Source: CAVUAF01 sp963739375 (GTDB lineage Bacteria; Acidobacteriota; Terriglobia; Terriglobales; Acidobacteriaceae). Taken from it: a DNA stretch of 64,000 nucleotides. Under the pieces are notes generated by a model. That model was not told where the DNA came from. It did not search any database and saw only the letters and a list, made by a program, of their open reading frames with translations. The translations under genes and the position numbers were made by a program. Location of the stretch: the NCBI GenBank assembly GCA_963739375.1, contig CAVUAF010000021.1, positions 4,720-68,719 of the forward strand. Reading direction: 5' to 3'. Positions 37,709 through 51,921 of this stretch are shown here, one piece after another (within the stretch, counting starts at the first letter, position 1; the number at the start of each line of letters is the position of its first letter).

Positions 37709-37777
37709 GAACGTCCGGTGTGCGGCGGCGGGGCGTTTACCTCAGCGGCTAAAGCCGGTTTTTCGGGAGGCATCTTA

Positions 37778-37895
37778 CGGCACGGCTGAAGCCGTGCCCT
37801 GATACAAAGCGCGTAAACCCAGATCCCTCGCTTTGTCACTCCATCGAGCCAAACCCAGGCTCGATGGGGACCCCGGCGCGCTCGGGATGACAACA
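37778..37895. repeat. GCACGGCTGAAGCCGTGC hairpin and 78-base repeat, copy 2
   Basis: A perfect hairpin GCACGGCTGAAGCCGTGC followed by CCTGATACAAA lies at about 37781-37806. It is followed by the second copy (37818-37895) of the 78-base dispersed repeat found at 26110. Confidence 0.85.
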
Positions 37896-37901
37896 AAGGT
37901 A

Positions 37902-37969
37902 GTCGTCGGCCGTCGGTCTTCGGTCGTCGGCTTGTTCACCACGGAGACACGGAGGCACGGAGAGGAAGA
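37902..37969. repeat. GTCGTCG heptamer array and CACGGAGACACGG element
   Basis: Third copy of the GTCGTCG array (37902-37936), followed by a TTCACCACGGAGACACGGAG element (37934 onward) that also follows similar sequence near 31667. The two elements occur side by side at both places, in opposite order. Confidence 0.7.
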
Positions 37970-37978
37970 GGGGCGGGA

Positions 37979-38130
37979 TCAAAGCAGGTCGCGCAGGTTG
38001 CGGCGAAGGATTTTGCCGGAGGGGTTGCGCGGGATGGTGGGGACGAAGCGGATTTCGCGCGGCTGCTTGTAGCCGGTGAGGCGCTCGGCGACCCAGGCGC
38101 AGAGCTCGGCGGCGGTGGCGGGCGCGGCGG
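37979..38130 (-). pseudogene. Remnant of an acyl-CoA synthetase C-terminus
   Basis: On the minus strand the last 50 or so codons before the TGA at 37979-37981 read TAAELCAWVAERLTGYKQPREIRFVPTIP and then RNPSGKILRRNLRDLL. This is the C-terminal subdomain of AMP-forming acyl-CoA/fatty acid ligases, including the catalytic Lys of PSGKILRR. Upstream the frame is lost within 30-40 residues and runs into repeat DNA, and nothing of the AMP-binding core is present. It is a truncated relic, probably left by a rearrangement at the adjacent repeats. Confidence 0.8.
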
Positions 38131-38204
38131 CCGGCGGGGTCGCGGTAGAGGCGGGTACGCACGCTAACTAATTATCACGGACGGGGAACAGAAGGGAAAA
38201 AGTA

Positions 38205-38452
38205 TAACCCACCCTTCGCTGCGCTCAGGGTGGGGCACCCCTCGACGGTTTATGATCCCGGCGCCCAGGCGAGCAACATCGGCTCGTCTGGGGTACCCGG
38301 CACCCGACATTAACCCACCCTTCGCTGCGCTCAGGGTGGGGCACCCCTCGACGGTTTATGATCCCGGCGCCCAGGCGAGCAACATCGGCTCGTCTGGGGT
38401 ACCCGGCACCCGACATTAACCCACCCTTCGCTGCGCTCAGGATGGGGCACCC
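38205..38452. repeat. 106-base tandem repeat, 2.3 copies
   Basis: Two identical units of 106 bases (38205-38310 and 38311-38416) and a partial third (38417-38452). Each begins TAACCCACCCTTCGCTGCGC and contains a CCACCCT...AGGGTGG hairpin, GACGGTTTATGATCCCGGCG, and a GGGTACCCGGCACCC segment. The third copy diverges after about 35 bases at CAGGATGGGG. A shortened form of the first hairpin also sits in the carB coding region at 42744. Confidence 0.95.
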
Positions 38453-38455
38453 TGG

Positions 38456-38695
38456 CTAGGCATTCTCCAGGCGGCGGAGAAACTCGCGCTCGTCGAGGCG
38501 GTACTTGAAGGCCTTGCGACCGTTGATGAAGACGACGGGGACTTCGTCGTTGAACTGGCGGCGGAGAGCATCGTCGGCGTCGACGTCAACCTCGCGCCAG
38601 GTGAAGCCGCCGTGGCGGGCGAGCTTGGCGAGCGATTCCTTCACCACCTCGCAGAGATGGCAGCCACGCCGGGAATATACGACGACTTCGGGCAT
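38456..38695 (-). CDS. Glutaredoxin-like protein
   Basis: The protein has 79 residues with a thioredoxin-fold start VVVYSRRGCHLCEVVKESL: the active site is CHLC at residues 12-15. The second half has VPVVFINGRKAFKYRLDEREFLRRL, matching the cis-Pro strand of glutaredoxins (family DUF836/glutaredoxin 2). It may reduce disulfides or glutathionylated targets. The stop lies immediately beside the 106-base tandem repeat. Confidence 0.85.
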   Translation of the reverse strand: MPEVVVYSRRGCHLCEVVKESLAKLARHGGFTWREVDVDADDALRRQFNDEVPVVFINGRKAFKYRLDEREFLRRLENA

Positions 38696-38747
38696 CCGGG
38701 CGGCAGCCTACCACAGGCGGGAACGGGCGGGGTTGAGGCCGCGCCCG

Positions 38748-38918
38748 TCAGCGGGTCTTGACGCGCTTGACGAAGAGGAAGTCGTAGAAGCGGTGGTCGC
38801 AGTTATGGCAGCGGTAGGGACGGCGCAGCAACACCAGGGAGAGGTATTCGCCGATGGTGCGGCGGCGGCTGCGATGTACGCGGGGACTCAGGCACTTCGG
38901 GCACAGCAGGGCTTGCAC
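38748..38918 (-). CDS. Small zinc-ribbon protein
   Basis: The protein has 56 residues if started at GTG 38918 (QALLCPKC...); an upstream TTG at 38954 would add 12 residues. Two CxxC pairs (CPKCLSPRVHRS and YRCHNCDHRFYDFL) form a rubredoxin-like zinc knuckle. Basic residues between them suggest nucleic acid or protein binding. The protein is short and lies 52 bases upstream of the glutaredoxin-like gene on the same strand. Confidence 0.6.
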   Translation of the reverse strand: MQALLCPKCLSPRVHRSRRRTIGEYLSLVLLRRPYRCHNCDHRFYDFLFVKRVKTR

Positions 38919-39096
38919 GGGCGCATGGTAGCGGCGGCGAGAGGCGAGGGTCAAGGAGGATTGCGGAAGGACACAAAGGCAAGGCAGGGCGGCAGTCCGG
39001 CGGTTGTGGAAAAGGGCGCCGCCGAGGGCGCGCTTTGGTATTTCGGCGATCCGGGGCGGCTGATAGAATCCCTAAAATCCGAACCCGGGAGCGGAG

Positions 39097-40251
39097 ATGC
39101 AGGCAATCCTTGCGCTGGAAGACGGCCGGGTCTTCCGCGGCAAAGGTCACGGCGCGCGTGGCGAATGCCAAGGCGAAGTCGTTTTCAATACTTCTCTGAC
39201 CGGCTACCAGGAAATCTTCACCGATCCCAGCTACACGGGGCAGATTGTTGTCCTGACCAACCCGGAGATCGGGAACTACGGCACCAATCCGCAGGATGAC
39301 GAGGCGGCGCGGCCCTGCATCGAGGGGCTGGTGGTGCGGGAGTTTTCGCGCGTCAGCTCGAACTGGCGCTCGCAACAGGTGACCGAGGAATACCTGGAGC
39401 GGTTCAGTGTGCCAGTGATCGCCGACATCGACACCCGGGCGCTGGTGCGCCACCTGCGGGATCACGGCTGCAAGCGGGGCGTGATTTCCACCGCCGAGGG
39501 CGACGCGGAGAAGCTGATCGCCAAAGCGCGCGCGCTCCCCAGCATGGTGGGGACGGACCTGGCGCGCGTGGTCACGACCCAGGAGAAGTATGAATGGACG
39601 GCGCTGCCGGTGGAGATTGCGACGGCAACTTCCGGCCGGCGAGACGCCGGCGCTCCGGCGCCGAGACCTGTGGCCGAGCCGAAATTCCGCGTGGTGGCCT
39701 ACGACTACGGGATCAAGCACAACATCCTGCGCATGCTGGCGGGCGCGGATTGCCGGGTGACGGTGGTCCCGGCGCAGATGTCGGCGAAAGACGTGCTGGC
39801 GATGAAGCCGGACGGCGTCTTCCTGTCGAATGGGCCGGGCGATCCCGAGCCATGTACCTACGCGGTGGAGAGCATTCGAGGGCTGGCGGGGCGGGTGCCG
39901 GTGTTTGGGATTTGCCTGGGGCACCAGTTGATGGGGCTGGCGCTGGGCGGCAAGACCTACAAGCTGAAGTTCGGGCACCACGGCGGGAACCATCCGGTGA
40001 AGCAGTTGCGGACGGGGAAGATCGAGATCACGGCGCACAACCACAACTTTGCCGTCGATCCGGAGTCGCTCAAGGCGAGCGAGGTCGAGCTGACCCACAT
40101 CGACCTGAACGACCAGACGCTCGAAGGGCTCCGGCACCGCACGATGCCGCTGTTCAGCGTGCAGTACCACCCGGAAGCCAGCCCCGGTCCGCATGATTCG
40201 CATTACCTGTTCCAGGATTTCATCGCGATGATGGAGGAGTGGAAACGGTGA
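39097..40251 (+). CDS. carA: Carbamoyl-phosphate synthase small subunit
   Basis: The protein has 384 residues. CarA releases ammonia from glutamine for carbamoyl phosphate synthesis (arginine and pyrimidine pathways). The N-terminal domain has GECQGEVVFNTSLTGYQEIFTDPSY. The class I glutamine amidotransferase domain has the nucleophile in GICLGHQLMG (Cys273) and the His/Glu dyad in YHPEASPGPHDS. A GGCGAGACGCCGGC palindrome near 39635-39660 encodes TSGRRDAGAPAPRPVAEP at the domain junction, longer than usual. Start ATG has GGGAGCGGAG upstream and a TAGAAT box at about 39064. It overlaps the next gene. Confidence 0.96.
   Translation: MQAILALEDGRVFRGKGHGARGECQGEVVFNTSLTGYQEIFTDPSYTGQIVVLTNPEIGNYGTNPQDDEAARPCIEGLVVREFSRVSSNWRSQQVTEEYLERFSVPVIADIDTRALVRHLRDHGCKRGVISTAEGDAEKLIAKARALPSMVGTDLARVVTTQEKYEWTALPVEIATATSGRRDAGAPAPRPVAEPKFRVVAYDYGIKHNILRMLAGADCRVTVVPAQMSAKDVLAMKPDGVFLSNGPGDPEPCTYAVESIRGLAGRVPVFGICLGHQLMGLALGGKTYKLKFGHHGGNHPVKQLRTGKIEITAHNHNFAVDPESLKASEVELTHIDLNDQTLEGLRHRTMPLFSVQYHPEASPGPHDSHYLFQDFIAMMEEWKR
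39635..39660. repeat. Palindromic element inside carA
   Basis: Inverted repeat GCCGGCGAGACGCCGGC followed by GCTCCGGCGCC. It is in frame, lies in the linker between the two CarA domains, and adds roughly 15-18 residues of Arg/Ala/Pro-rich sequence. Confidence 0.6.
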
Positions 40252-40823
40252 GGCTCGCAGCGCTGCTGTTTCTGACCTTACCGGCGCTGGCGGCGACGCC
40301 GAAGCTGAATATCAAGACCGCGCACGGCGAGCCGCGGGAGGAGCAGCGCAAGCAGCAGATGGAGCGGCTGGCGCAGCAGTACGACCTGAAGAAGTACACG
40401 CGCACGCGCGACATCCTGATCGAGCGCGGTGCGGTGAACCACTCGATGCCGGTGCTCACGCTGAATTTGCGGTTCCTCGACAATGACGACCTGGCGCTCT
40501 CGGCGTATGTCCATGAGCAGGGGCATTGGGTGCTGAGCGAGCATCGGGGGGAGCTGCCGGATTTGTATGCCGACCTAAAGCGTCTGGTGCCGAACCTCGC
40601 GACCGAACCTCCCGAGGGCTCGGGCGGCGAGCGCGATTCGTACTTTCACCTGGTGGTGAACATGCTCGAGTGGCAGGCGATGGAGGAGTTGGCCGGGGCG
40701 GCGCGCGCGCGCCAGGTGATTGACTGGAAGAAGGGGGACCACTACACCGCGATCTACGCAGCCGACATCACGTACCGCGAGCAGATTGAAAAACTCATGC
40801 AGCGGTACGGGATCAAGTTCTGA
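40248..40823 (+). CDS. Secreted protein with HExxH motif, inside the car operon
   Basis: The protein has 191 residues from GTG, which overlaps the carA stop (GTGA); GGAG lies just upstream. A cleavable signal peptide (RLAALLFLTLPALAA) predicts export. The mature part has the zinc-protease-like motif VHEQGHW near residue 89 in ALSAYVHEQGHWVLSEHRGELPDLY. A further Glu/His downstream (YFHLVVNMLEWQAMEEL) could complete a site. It ends one base before the carB start. No named family recognised. Why an exported protein is coupled to carbamoyl phosphate synthesis is unclear. Confidence 0.7.
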   Translation: MRLAALLFLTLPALAATPKLNIKTAHGEPREEQRKQQMERLAQQYDLKKYTRTRDILIERGAVNHSMPVLTLNLRFLDNDDLALSAYVHEQGHWVLSEHRGELPDLYADLKRLVPNLATEPPEGSGGERDSYFHLVVNMLEWQAMEELAGAARARQVIDWKKGDHYTAIYAADITYREQIEKLMQRYGIKF

Positions 40824-44147
<3,324 letters not shown>

Positions 44148-44345
44148 CCGGCGGCAAAGCTCACCACAAAAGGCGCGAGGGCAGCACCCGGGACACCCCA
44201 GGAAACGCGGGTGGCGCGGGCTGGCGGGTTCCAGTAGAATGCGGCGCTCGCGTGGGCGGCATGAATCGTTGCGGTTGCGGGGACATCTAAACAAGGTTGT
44301 TTCCCGGCTGAGCGGCAAGGTTTTCATCCGTCATCAAGGAGTGTC

Positions 44346-46766
<2,421 letters not shown>

Positions 46767-47091
46767 GCGGGCGCCGAGTAACGAGTGCCAAATTGCGAGT
46801 GAGGCGCGGCGAGAGCCGCGCCTTTGATTCTTGGGCGGAAGGCGACGCGGGCGCAATCGTCAATTTCTCGAAAAGCTCGCGACAGCGTGGCGGAGGGGAG
46901 GGAGCAGGGATTCTCCGCCCGCGCTCTAAGGCGCGATTTCCATCGTAGCGGGCAATTCCTTAACAGCAGCAACGTAGGGCAGATTGCCACACGGTGAGGT
47001 CGTGTCGTACACGTACGGTCCCCTACGGTTAGCGTCCTCAACCGCATCGCGACAGGTCACTGCAACTGTCCTTGGCGTTCGCGGAAGCAGG
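46767..47091. other. 325-base spacer between lon and cydB
   Basis: Apart from the lon terminator I see nothing recognisable. GC falls here relative to lon, marking the edge of the lower-GC cyd segment. Confidence 0.6.
46803..46826 (+). terminator. Terminator of lon
   Basis: Stem GGCGCGGC, loop GAGA, stem GCCGCGCC, then TTTGATTCTT. About 37 bases after the lon stop. Confidence 0.8.
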
Positions 47092-48132
47092 TCAGTAACC
47101 TTGGCCATCCATTCTTACTTTGCCCTTGAACATGCGAAATACGAAGACAAAATAGGCCAGCGCCAGCACCAACGCCGGGACCCACCATCCCAGGCCTACG
47201 ATGAGCCCGTGACGGCCGGCGGCGGTGTTGTAGATGGTCAGGCTGTACGTGGGATTGGTCGAAGCCGGGAGCACCGTCGGATACAGCGCGAAAGCTGCTC
47301 CCAGCAGCATGCCGGCGAGGTAGAGCCCCGAGGAAGCAAACGCCAGCTTCTCTTTTCTGTTGGTAGTGGCCCAGTACAGCACGCCCAAGCAACTGAATAC
47401 AACCAGGGGTACCAGGATGCCCGCGGGATGAACCCGGTAACTGTCCAGCACCGCCGGGCGGACAGAACAGGTTGCAATCAGGCTCGCAACCGTAAGGACC
47501 AGTAAGATCGGCCACACCCGCACCGCAATAGAACGTGCACGCTGGCTCAGATCGCCTTCGGTCTTGACCGCCAGATAGAGCGCCCCGTGCACGGTCAGGG
47601 CGGCCAGAGCCACCAGACCGGTCAGAACGGTGTACCAGTCGAGGATGCCGGGCTGCGGTCCCACGCGCCAATTCGTCCACAGCGGTTCGAAGAAATACCC
47701 ATCGGGAGCGAGCGGCACGCCGCGGATTACATTGCCAAGGGCGACGCCCAAGAAGGTTGCCAGCAGGGCGCTGGCCATGAAAAAGGTCGCGTCGAAGAAG
47801 CTTTTCCATACCGCGTTGGAGATGTGCCCACGGAACTCAATGCCAATGGCGCGCAGCATGAGCAACCACAAGACCATCATCAGCGGAAGATAAAATCCAC
47901 TGCAGCTGGAGGCGTAGAGCTGCGGGAAGGCAAAGCAAAGCGTCCCGCCGGCGGCGAGCAGCCAGACCTCGTTGCCGTCCCACACGGGTCCGATCGCGCG
48001 CAGCACTGCCCGGCGTTCGACCTCGCTCTTGGCCGCCATCAGATAGATGATGCCAGCCCCGAGGTCGAAGCCATCCAGCACCACGTAAGCCGTGAGCATG
48101 AGAGCAACGACCATGAACCAAAATGTTTCCAT
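47092..48132 (-). CDS. cydB: Cytochrome bd oxidase subunit II
   Basis: The protein has 346 residues from ATG (a GTG one codon upstream is possible). Subunit II of the quinol:oxygen oxidoreductase, a multi-pass membrane protein. Conserved parts are VVLDGFDLGAGI near the start, GPVWDGNEVWLLAAGGTLCFAFPQLYA, and GYFFEPLWTNWRVGPQPGILDWYTV. The start lies 10 bases after the cydA stop, so the two form one unit. GC is clearly below that of lon and the neighbouring peptidase gene. No cydX-like small subunit was identified downstream. Confidence 0.95.
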   Translation of the reverse strand: METFWFMVVALMLTAYVVLDGFDLGAGIIYLMAAKSEVERRAVLRAIGPVWDGNEVWLLAAGGTLCFAFPQLYASSCSGFYLPLMMVLWLLMLRAIGIEFRGHISNAVWKSFFDATFFMASALLATFLGVALGNVIRGVPLAPDGYFFEPLWTNWRVGPQPGILDWYTVLTGLVALAALTVHGALYLAVKTEGDLSQRARSIAVRVWPILLVLTVASLIATCSVRPAVLDSYRVHPAGILVPLVVFSCLGVLYWATTNRKEKLAFASSGLYLAGMLLGAAFALYPTVLPASTNPTYSLTIYNTAAGRHGLIVGLGWWVPALVLALAYFVFVFRMFKGKVRMDGQGY

Positions 48133-48141
48133 CACCAGACC

Positions 48142-49482
48142 TCAGGGGTGAATGGCAGGAACCAGTTCGGCGGGCCCATGCTCAATTTCACGTCGAACCA
48201 GGAACACAAACAACAGCCCCAACACGGTGTACATTCCCATGAACCCAATCAACGTGAACAGGCCATTCCCGGCAGAGACATTTTTGGAGTAGCCGTCCGC
48301 TGTCCGGAGCAGACCGTAAACCAGCCAAGGCTGACGCCCCACTTCTGCCGTGATCCAACCCGCGGTGTTGGCAATGTAGGGAAATGGCAGACTGAGTAGG
48401 AGAATCCACAACATCCAGCCTGAGTCAAACAGCCGGCCACGCCACAGCAGAAATGCCGCGACCACCGTGATCGCAAGGAAGATTGTCCCCAGGCCAACCA
48501 TGATGTGATAGCAGTAATAGAGCAGTGGAATGTTGGAAGGCCAGGCCTGCTCCGGAAACGCATCCAGACCTGCCACCTGAGCTCTCCAGCGCTGATAGGT
48601 GAGGAAACTGAGCATTCTTGGAACGATGATTGGATTGTCGATCCGACGCTTCTCCATGTCGGGCTGCCCAATCAGCACCAGGGGCGCGCCGGCTTGGCTC
48701 TTGAATAGGGCCTCCATGGCGGCCAGCGTTGCGGGTTGGCCGTCGGCAACCATCTTGCCTTGGCGGTCACCAGTGGGAAAGATCTGCAAAACGGAGAAGA
48801 TGAGGCCGGCCACCACACCCGTCTTGACGAAGATGCGTCCGTGCTCTACGCCCTGCTTCGCCAGCAGGTAAAAGGCGCCGATCGAGGCCATGACAAATGA
48901 GCCGGTGATCATCGCCCCGCTCATATTGTGCGCGTATTGCCACCAGGCCCATGGATTCAGGATCAACTGCCAGAAGCTACTGAGTTGGAAGGTGCCGTCG
49001 GGCATGCGCGAGTACCCAACGGGGTGCTGCATCCAGGCGTCCGTAGCGATGATGAAGAAACCGGACAGCCACGACCCGAGGAGGACCGCCACGGCCGACC
49101 ACCAGTGCGCTCGCGGGCCGAGTCGCTTTTCGCCATACAGGAACAACCCCAGAAAAGCCGATTCCAGAAAGAAGGCGACCATGCCTTCCATAGCGAGGGT
49201 CTGGCCGATCACGCCGCCGGTGAATTTCGAGAAGTATGACCAGTTAGTGCCGAACTCGAATTCCAGTGGTATGCCGGTGATCACACCAAGCACAAAATTG
49301 ATGCCAAAAATACGGGCCCAGAAGCGCGCGGCCTGGTTATAAATCTCGTCGTTGCGACGCAGCGCGATTGTCTTCAACCAAACGATCAAGGGCGCAAGGC
49401 CCATGGTCAGTTGTGGGAACAGGTAATGGAAAGTCACCGTGAAAGCGAAGTGCAGTCGATGTACCTGCAGCGCACTGTCCAT
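48142..49482 (-). CDS. cydA: Cytochrome bd oxidase subunit I
   Basis: The protein has 446 residues. It carries the haems b558, b595 and d of the high-affinity terminal oxidase in the cytoplasmic membrane. Haem ligand and core regions are visible in RLHFAFTVTFHYLFPQLTMG (His19 class), HWWSAVAVLLGSWLSGFFI, and AWWQYAHNMSGAMITGSFVM; later GWITAEVGRQPWLVYG. The length and short periplasmic Q-loop region indicate the short-loop (cyanide-insensitive-like) type. No cydCD is in the window. GC near 50% in places points to transfer or a different history from neighbours. Confidence 0.95.
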   Translation of the reverse strand: MDSALQVHRLHFAFTVTFHYLFPQLTMGLAPLIVWLKTIALRRNDEIYNQAARFWARIFGINFVLGVITGIPLEFEFGTNWSYFSKFTGGVIGQTLAMEGMVAFFLESAFLGLFLYGEKRLGPRAHWWSAVAVLLGSWLSGFFIIATDAWMQHPVGYSRMPDGTFQLSSFWQLILNPWAWWQYAHNMSGAMITGSFVMASIGAFYLLAKQGVEHGRIFVKTGVVAGLIFSVLQIFPTGDRQGKMVADGQPATLAAMEALFKSQAGAPLVLIGQPDMEKRRIDNPIIVPRMLSFLTYQRWRAQVAGLDAFPEQAWPSNIPLLYYCYHIMVGLGTIFLAITVVAAFLLWRGRLFDSGWMLWILLLSLPFPYIANTAGWITAEVGRQPWLVYGLLRTADGYSKNVSAGNGLFTLIGFMGMYTVLGLLFVFLVRREIEHGPAELVPAIHP

Positions 49483-49536
49483 GGCAAACCTAGCGCCTCG
49501 TCAACAGCGCCATTATGGACCACCGCCTCCTAAGGC

Positions 49537-49571
49537 CAGTTGTCATTTGCCAGTGGTCAGTTGTCGGTTCG
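49537..49571. repeat. CAGTTGT heptamer array
   Basis: Five units CAGTTGT, CATTTGC, CAGTGGT, CAGTTGT, CGGTTCG in the spacer upstream of cydA. Same family as the arms at 33045-33128. Confidence 0.75.
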
Positions 49572-49618
49572 CGGCTGGCAACGGCGATTGCTCGCGGCCC
49601 GCGCGCCGGCACGCCAAG

Positions 49619-49642
49619 AGCCCGGCCGGAAGTGGCCGGGCT
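49619..49642 (-). terminator. Hairpin downstream of the S9 peptidase gene
   Basis: A nine-base stem (AGCCCGGCC/GGCCGGGCT) with a six-base loop, 18 bases after the minus-strand stop. T-run is weak. Probable transcript end between the peptidase and cydA. Confidence 0.6.
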
Positions 49643-49659
49643 TCCGTTGAGCTAAGTGC

Positions 49660-51774
49660 TTACTGGCTAAGCCCAAACTGCCAGAGCATAAAGGAATAGG
49701 TGAAGGCAAGTTCGCGCTTTGCATCGTAGCGGCCGGAAGAGCCGCCGTGGCCCGCGCCCAGGTTCACCTTGAGCAGCAGCGGGTTCTTGTCGGTCTTGTT
49801 ATCGCGCAGCTTGGCCACAAACTTGGCGCCTTCCCAGTAGGGCACCTGGCTGTCGTTGAGCGAGACCAGGGCCAGCATCGCCGGGTAGTTCTGCGGCTTA
49901 ACGTTGTCGTAGGGCGAGTACTTGATCATGTAATCGAAGGCCGGCTTCTCGTTGGGGTTGCCCCACTCCAGGTATTCGTTGGTGGTGAGGGGCAAGGAGG
50001 GGTCGAGCATGGTGTTGATGACGTCGACGAAGGGCACCTGCGCCACCACTGCCTTGAAGAGGTCGGGGCGCATGTTGGTGACCGCGCCCATCAGGAGGCC
50101 GCCGGCGCTGCCGCCCTGGATGACCAGGCGGTCGGGCGAGGTGTAGTGCTGCTGGACGAGGTAGGCGGCGCAATCGATGAAATCGTAAAAGGTGTTGAGC
50201 TTTTTCATCATGCGGCCCTGTTCGCGCCAGTCTTCGCCGAGCTCGCCACCGCCGCGGATGTGGGCCAGGGCGTACACCACGCCCCGGTCGAGCAGGCTGA
50301 GGCGGTCGGAAGAAAACGTGGGCGCCATGGAGGAGCCGTAGGAGCCGTAGGCGTAGAGCAGCATGGGAGCCTTGCCGTCGAGCTTGAGACCCTGCTTGTA
50401 AACCAGGGAGACCGGGACGCGGGCGCCGTCGCGGGCGACGGCCCAGATGCGCGCCGCCTCGTATTTTTTGGGATCGTATCCGCCCAGCACTTCCTGGCGC
50501 TTGAGCAGCGCGCGCTGCCGCGTCTCCATGTTGTAGTCGTACACCGAGGACGGGGTGACCATGGACTGGTAATTGAAGCGCACGGTGGTGGTGTTGAACT
50601 CGGGATTGCCGGCGAGGTTGATGGCGTAGTCGGGCTCGTCGGTGGTGACGCGGTGCGCTTGCTGGGTGCGCATGTCGATGACGCGCAGGTATTCGAGGCC
50701 GCCTTCCTTCTCCGCGACCACCAGGTGATTGGCGAAGAAGGTGAGGTTGTCAATCTTCACCTTAGGATCGTGGGCGACGAAGTTCTTCCAGTTTTTCTCG
50801 GCAGGATCGCTGATGGGGGCGGTGACGACGCGGAAGTTCTTCGCGTCCTTGTTGGTCAGGATATAAAACTGGCCCTGGTAGTGCTCGACGCGGTATTCGT
50901 GGTCGGGCACGCGCGGCAGGATCACCCGGAAGCTGCCGGTGGGATTATCGGCCGGCAGATAGCGGTTCTCGCTGGAGGTCTTGGCGAAGGAGCGCAGGAA
51001 GATCATCTGCTTGTCGTGGGAGCGGCCGACGCCGAGGTCGAACTTCTCGTCTTTTTCTTCGTAGACCAGGTCGCTTTTGTCGCTGCCCACGGCGTGGCGC
51101 CAGAGCTTGTCGGAGCGCTTGGAGACGGGGTCCTCGGTGACGTAGAAGAGGGTCTTGTTGTCGGCAGCCCAGGTGACGGAATCGACGCGCTCGATGTTCT
51201 CGGCCAGGGTCTGGCCGCTGCGCAGGTCCTTGACGTGCAGCGTGTACTGGCGGTAGCCGGTGGAGTCGGTGGAGTAGGCGAGGAGATGGGTGTCGTCGCT
51301 CACCACGTTCGCGCCCAGCGCCATGAAGGTGTGGCCTTCGGCCAGCTGGTTGAGGTCGAGCATGAGCTCTTCGGGCGCGTCCATGCTGCCTTTCTTGCGG
51401 CAGATGTACGGGTACTGCTTGCCCTCCTGGGTGCGGGAATAGTAGAGGTAGCCGTTGTTGGGAGTGGGGACGCTGAGGTCGGTCTGCTTGATGCGGCCGA
51501 CCATCTCCTGGTAAAGCGTCTCCTGGAGCGGCTTCAGGGGCGCCATCATGTGCTCGGTGTAGGCGTTCTCGGCCTCGAGATGCTTGAGGACCTCGGGGTT
51601 CTTTTTGTCGCGCAGCCAGAAATAGTTGTCCACCAGCTTGTAGCCGTGGATTTCGCGGACGTGGGGCTGCTTGGCGGGCATAGGCGGGGCAGGAGGATTA
51701 TCGTCCCCCCTCGAACGCTTGGGCATAAGGACGGTGATGACGAGCAACAGCAGAAGAGTGGCAAGGATTTTCAT
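49660..51774 (-). CDS. Secreted prolyl oligopeptidase/oligopeptidase B-like S9 peptidase
   Basis: The protein has 704 residues. A signal peptide (MKILATLLLLLVITVLMPKRSRG) precedes PHVREIHGYKLVDNYFWLRDKKNPEVLKHL, the usual S9A start. The propeller domain spans about residues 70-420. The catalytic domain has LLYAYGSYG, AHIRGGGELGEDW, the nucleophile motif IQGGSAGGLLMG near residue 545, Asp in SLNDSQVPY near 645 and His in GAGHGG near 680. All of the triad is present. These enzymes cut peptides shorter than about 30 residues after Pro or after basic residues (oligopeptidase B). It is monocistronic. Confidence 0.93.
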   Translation of the reverse strand: MKILATLLLLLVITVLMPKRSRGDDNPPAPPMPAKQPHVREIHGYKLVDNYFWLRDKKNPEVLKHLEAENAYTEHMMAPLKPLQETLYQEMVGRIKQTDLSVPTPNNGYLYYSRTQEGKQYPYICRKKGSMDAPEELMLDLNQLAEGHTFMALGANVVSDDTHLLAYSTDSTGYRQYTLHVKDLRSGQTLAENIERVDSVTWAADNKTLFYVTEDPVSKRSDKLWRHAVGSDKSDLVYEEKDEKFDLGVGRSHDKQMIFLRSFAKTSSENRYLPADNPTGSFRVILPRVPDHEYRVEHYQGQFYILTNKDAKNFRVVTAPISDPAEKNWKNFVAHDPKVKIDNLTFFANHLVVAEKEGGLEYLRVIDMRTQQAHRVTTDEPDYAINLAGNPEFNTTTVRFNYQSMVTPSSVYDYNMETRQRALLKRQEVLGGYDPKKYEAARIWAVARDGARVPVSLVYKQGLKLDGKAPMLLYAYGSYGSSMAPTFSSDRLSLLDRGVVYALAHIRGGGELGEDWREQGRMMKKLNTFYDFIDCAAYLVQQHYTSPDRLVIQGGSAGGLLMGAVTNMRPDLFKAVVAQVPFVDVINTMLDPSLPLTTNEYLEWGNPNEKPAFDYMIKYSPYDNVKPQNYPAMLALVSLNDSQVPYWEGAKFVAKLRDNKTDKNPLLLKVNLGAGHGGSSGRYDAKRELAFTYSFMLWQFGLSQ

Positions 51775-51921
51775 GGCTTCCTCCCGGCGCCGGCCGGCGA
51801 GATCGAGATGAGAGCAAGAGCAGTAACGCTAGCACAAGGCGGCGGGTTGCGGAACTCGCTACATGCACCTCCAGCCCTGAGACGCGCCGTTCAGTTATCA
51901 TTTCTTCCGGTCGCAACTTCC

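Noticed and set aside
37836..38162. A 108-codon minus-strand frame over the ligase remnant
   Set aside because: It is in a different frame from the recognisable ligase C-terminus and covers repeat DNA.
46926..47108. A 60-codon minus-strand frame just after cydB, considered as cydX
   Set aside because: It has no transmembrane segment and none of the CydX pattern, and starts inside cydB. No support beyond its being open.
49747..51920. A long plus-strand open frame running through the S9 peptidase into the MoaD-MoaE gene
   Set aside because: Only the last part (from 51922) is real; the rest is antisense of the peptidase gene.
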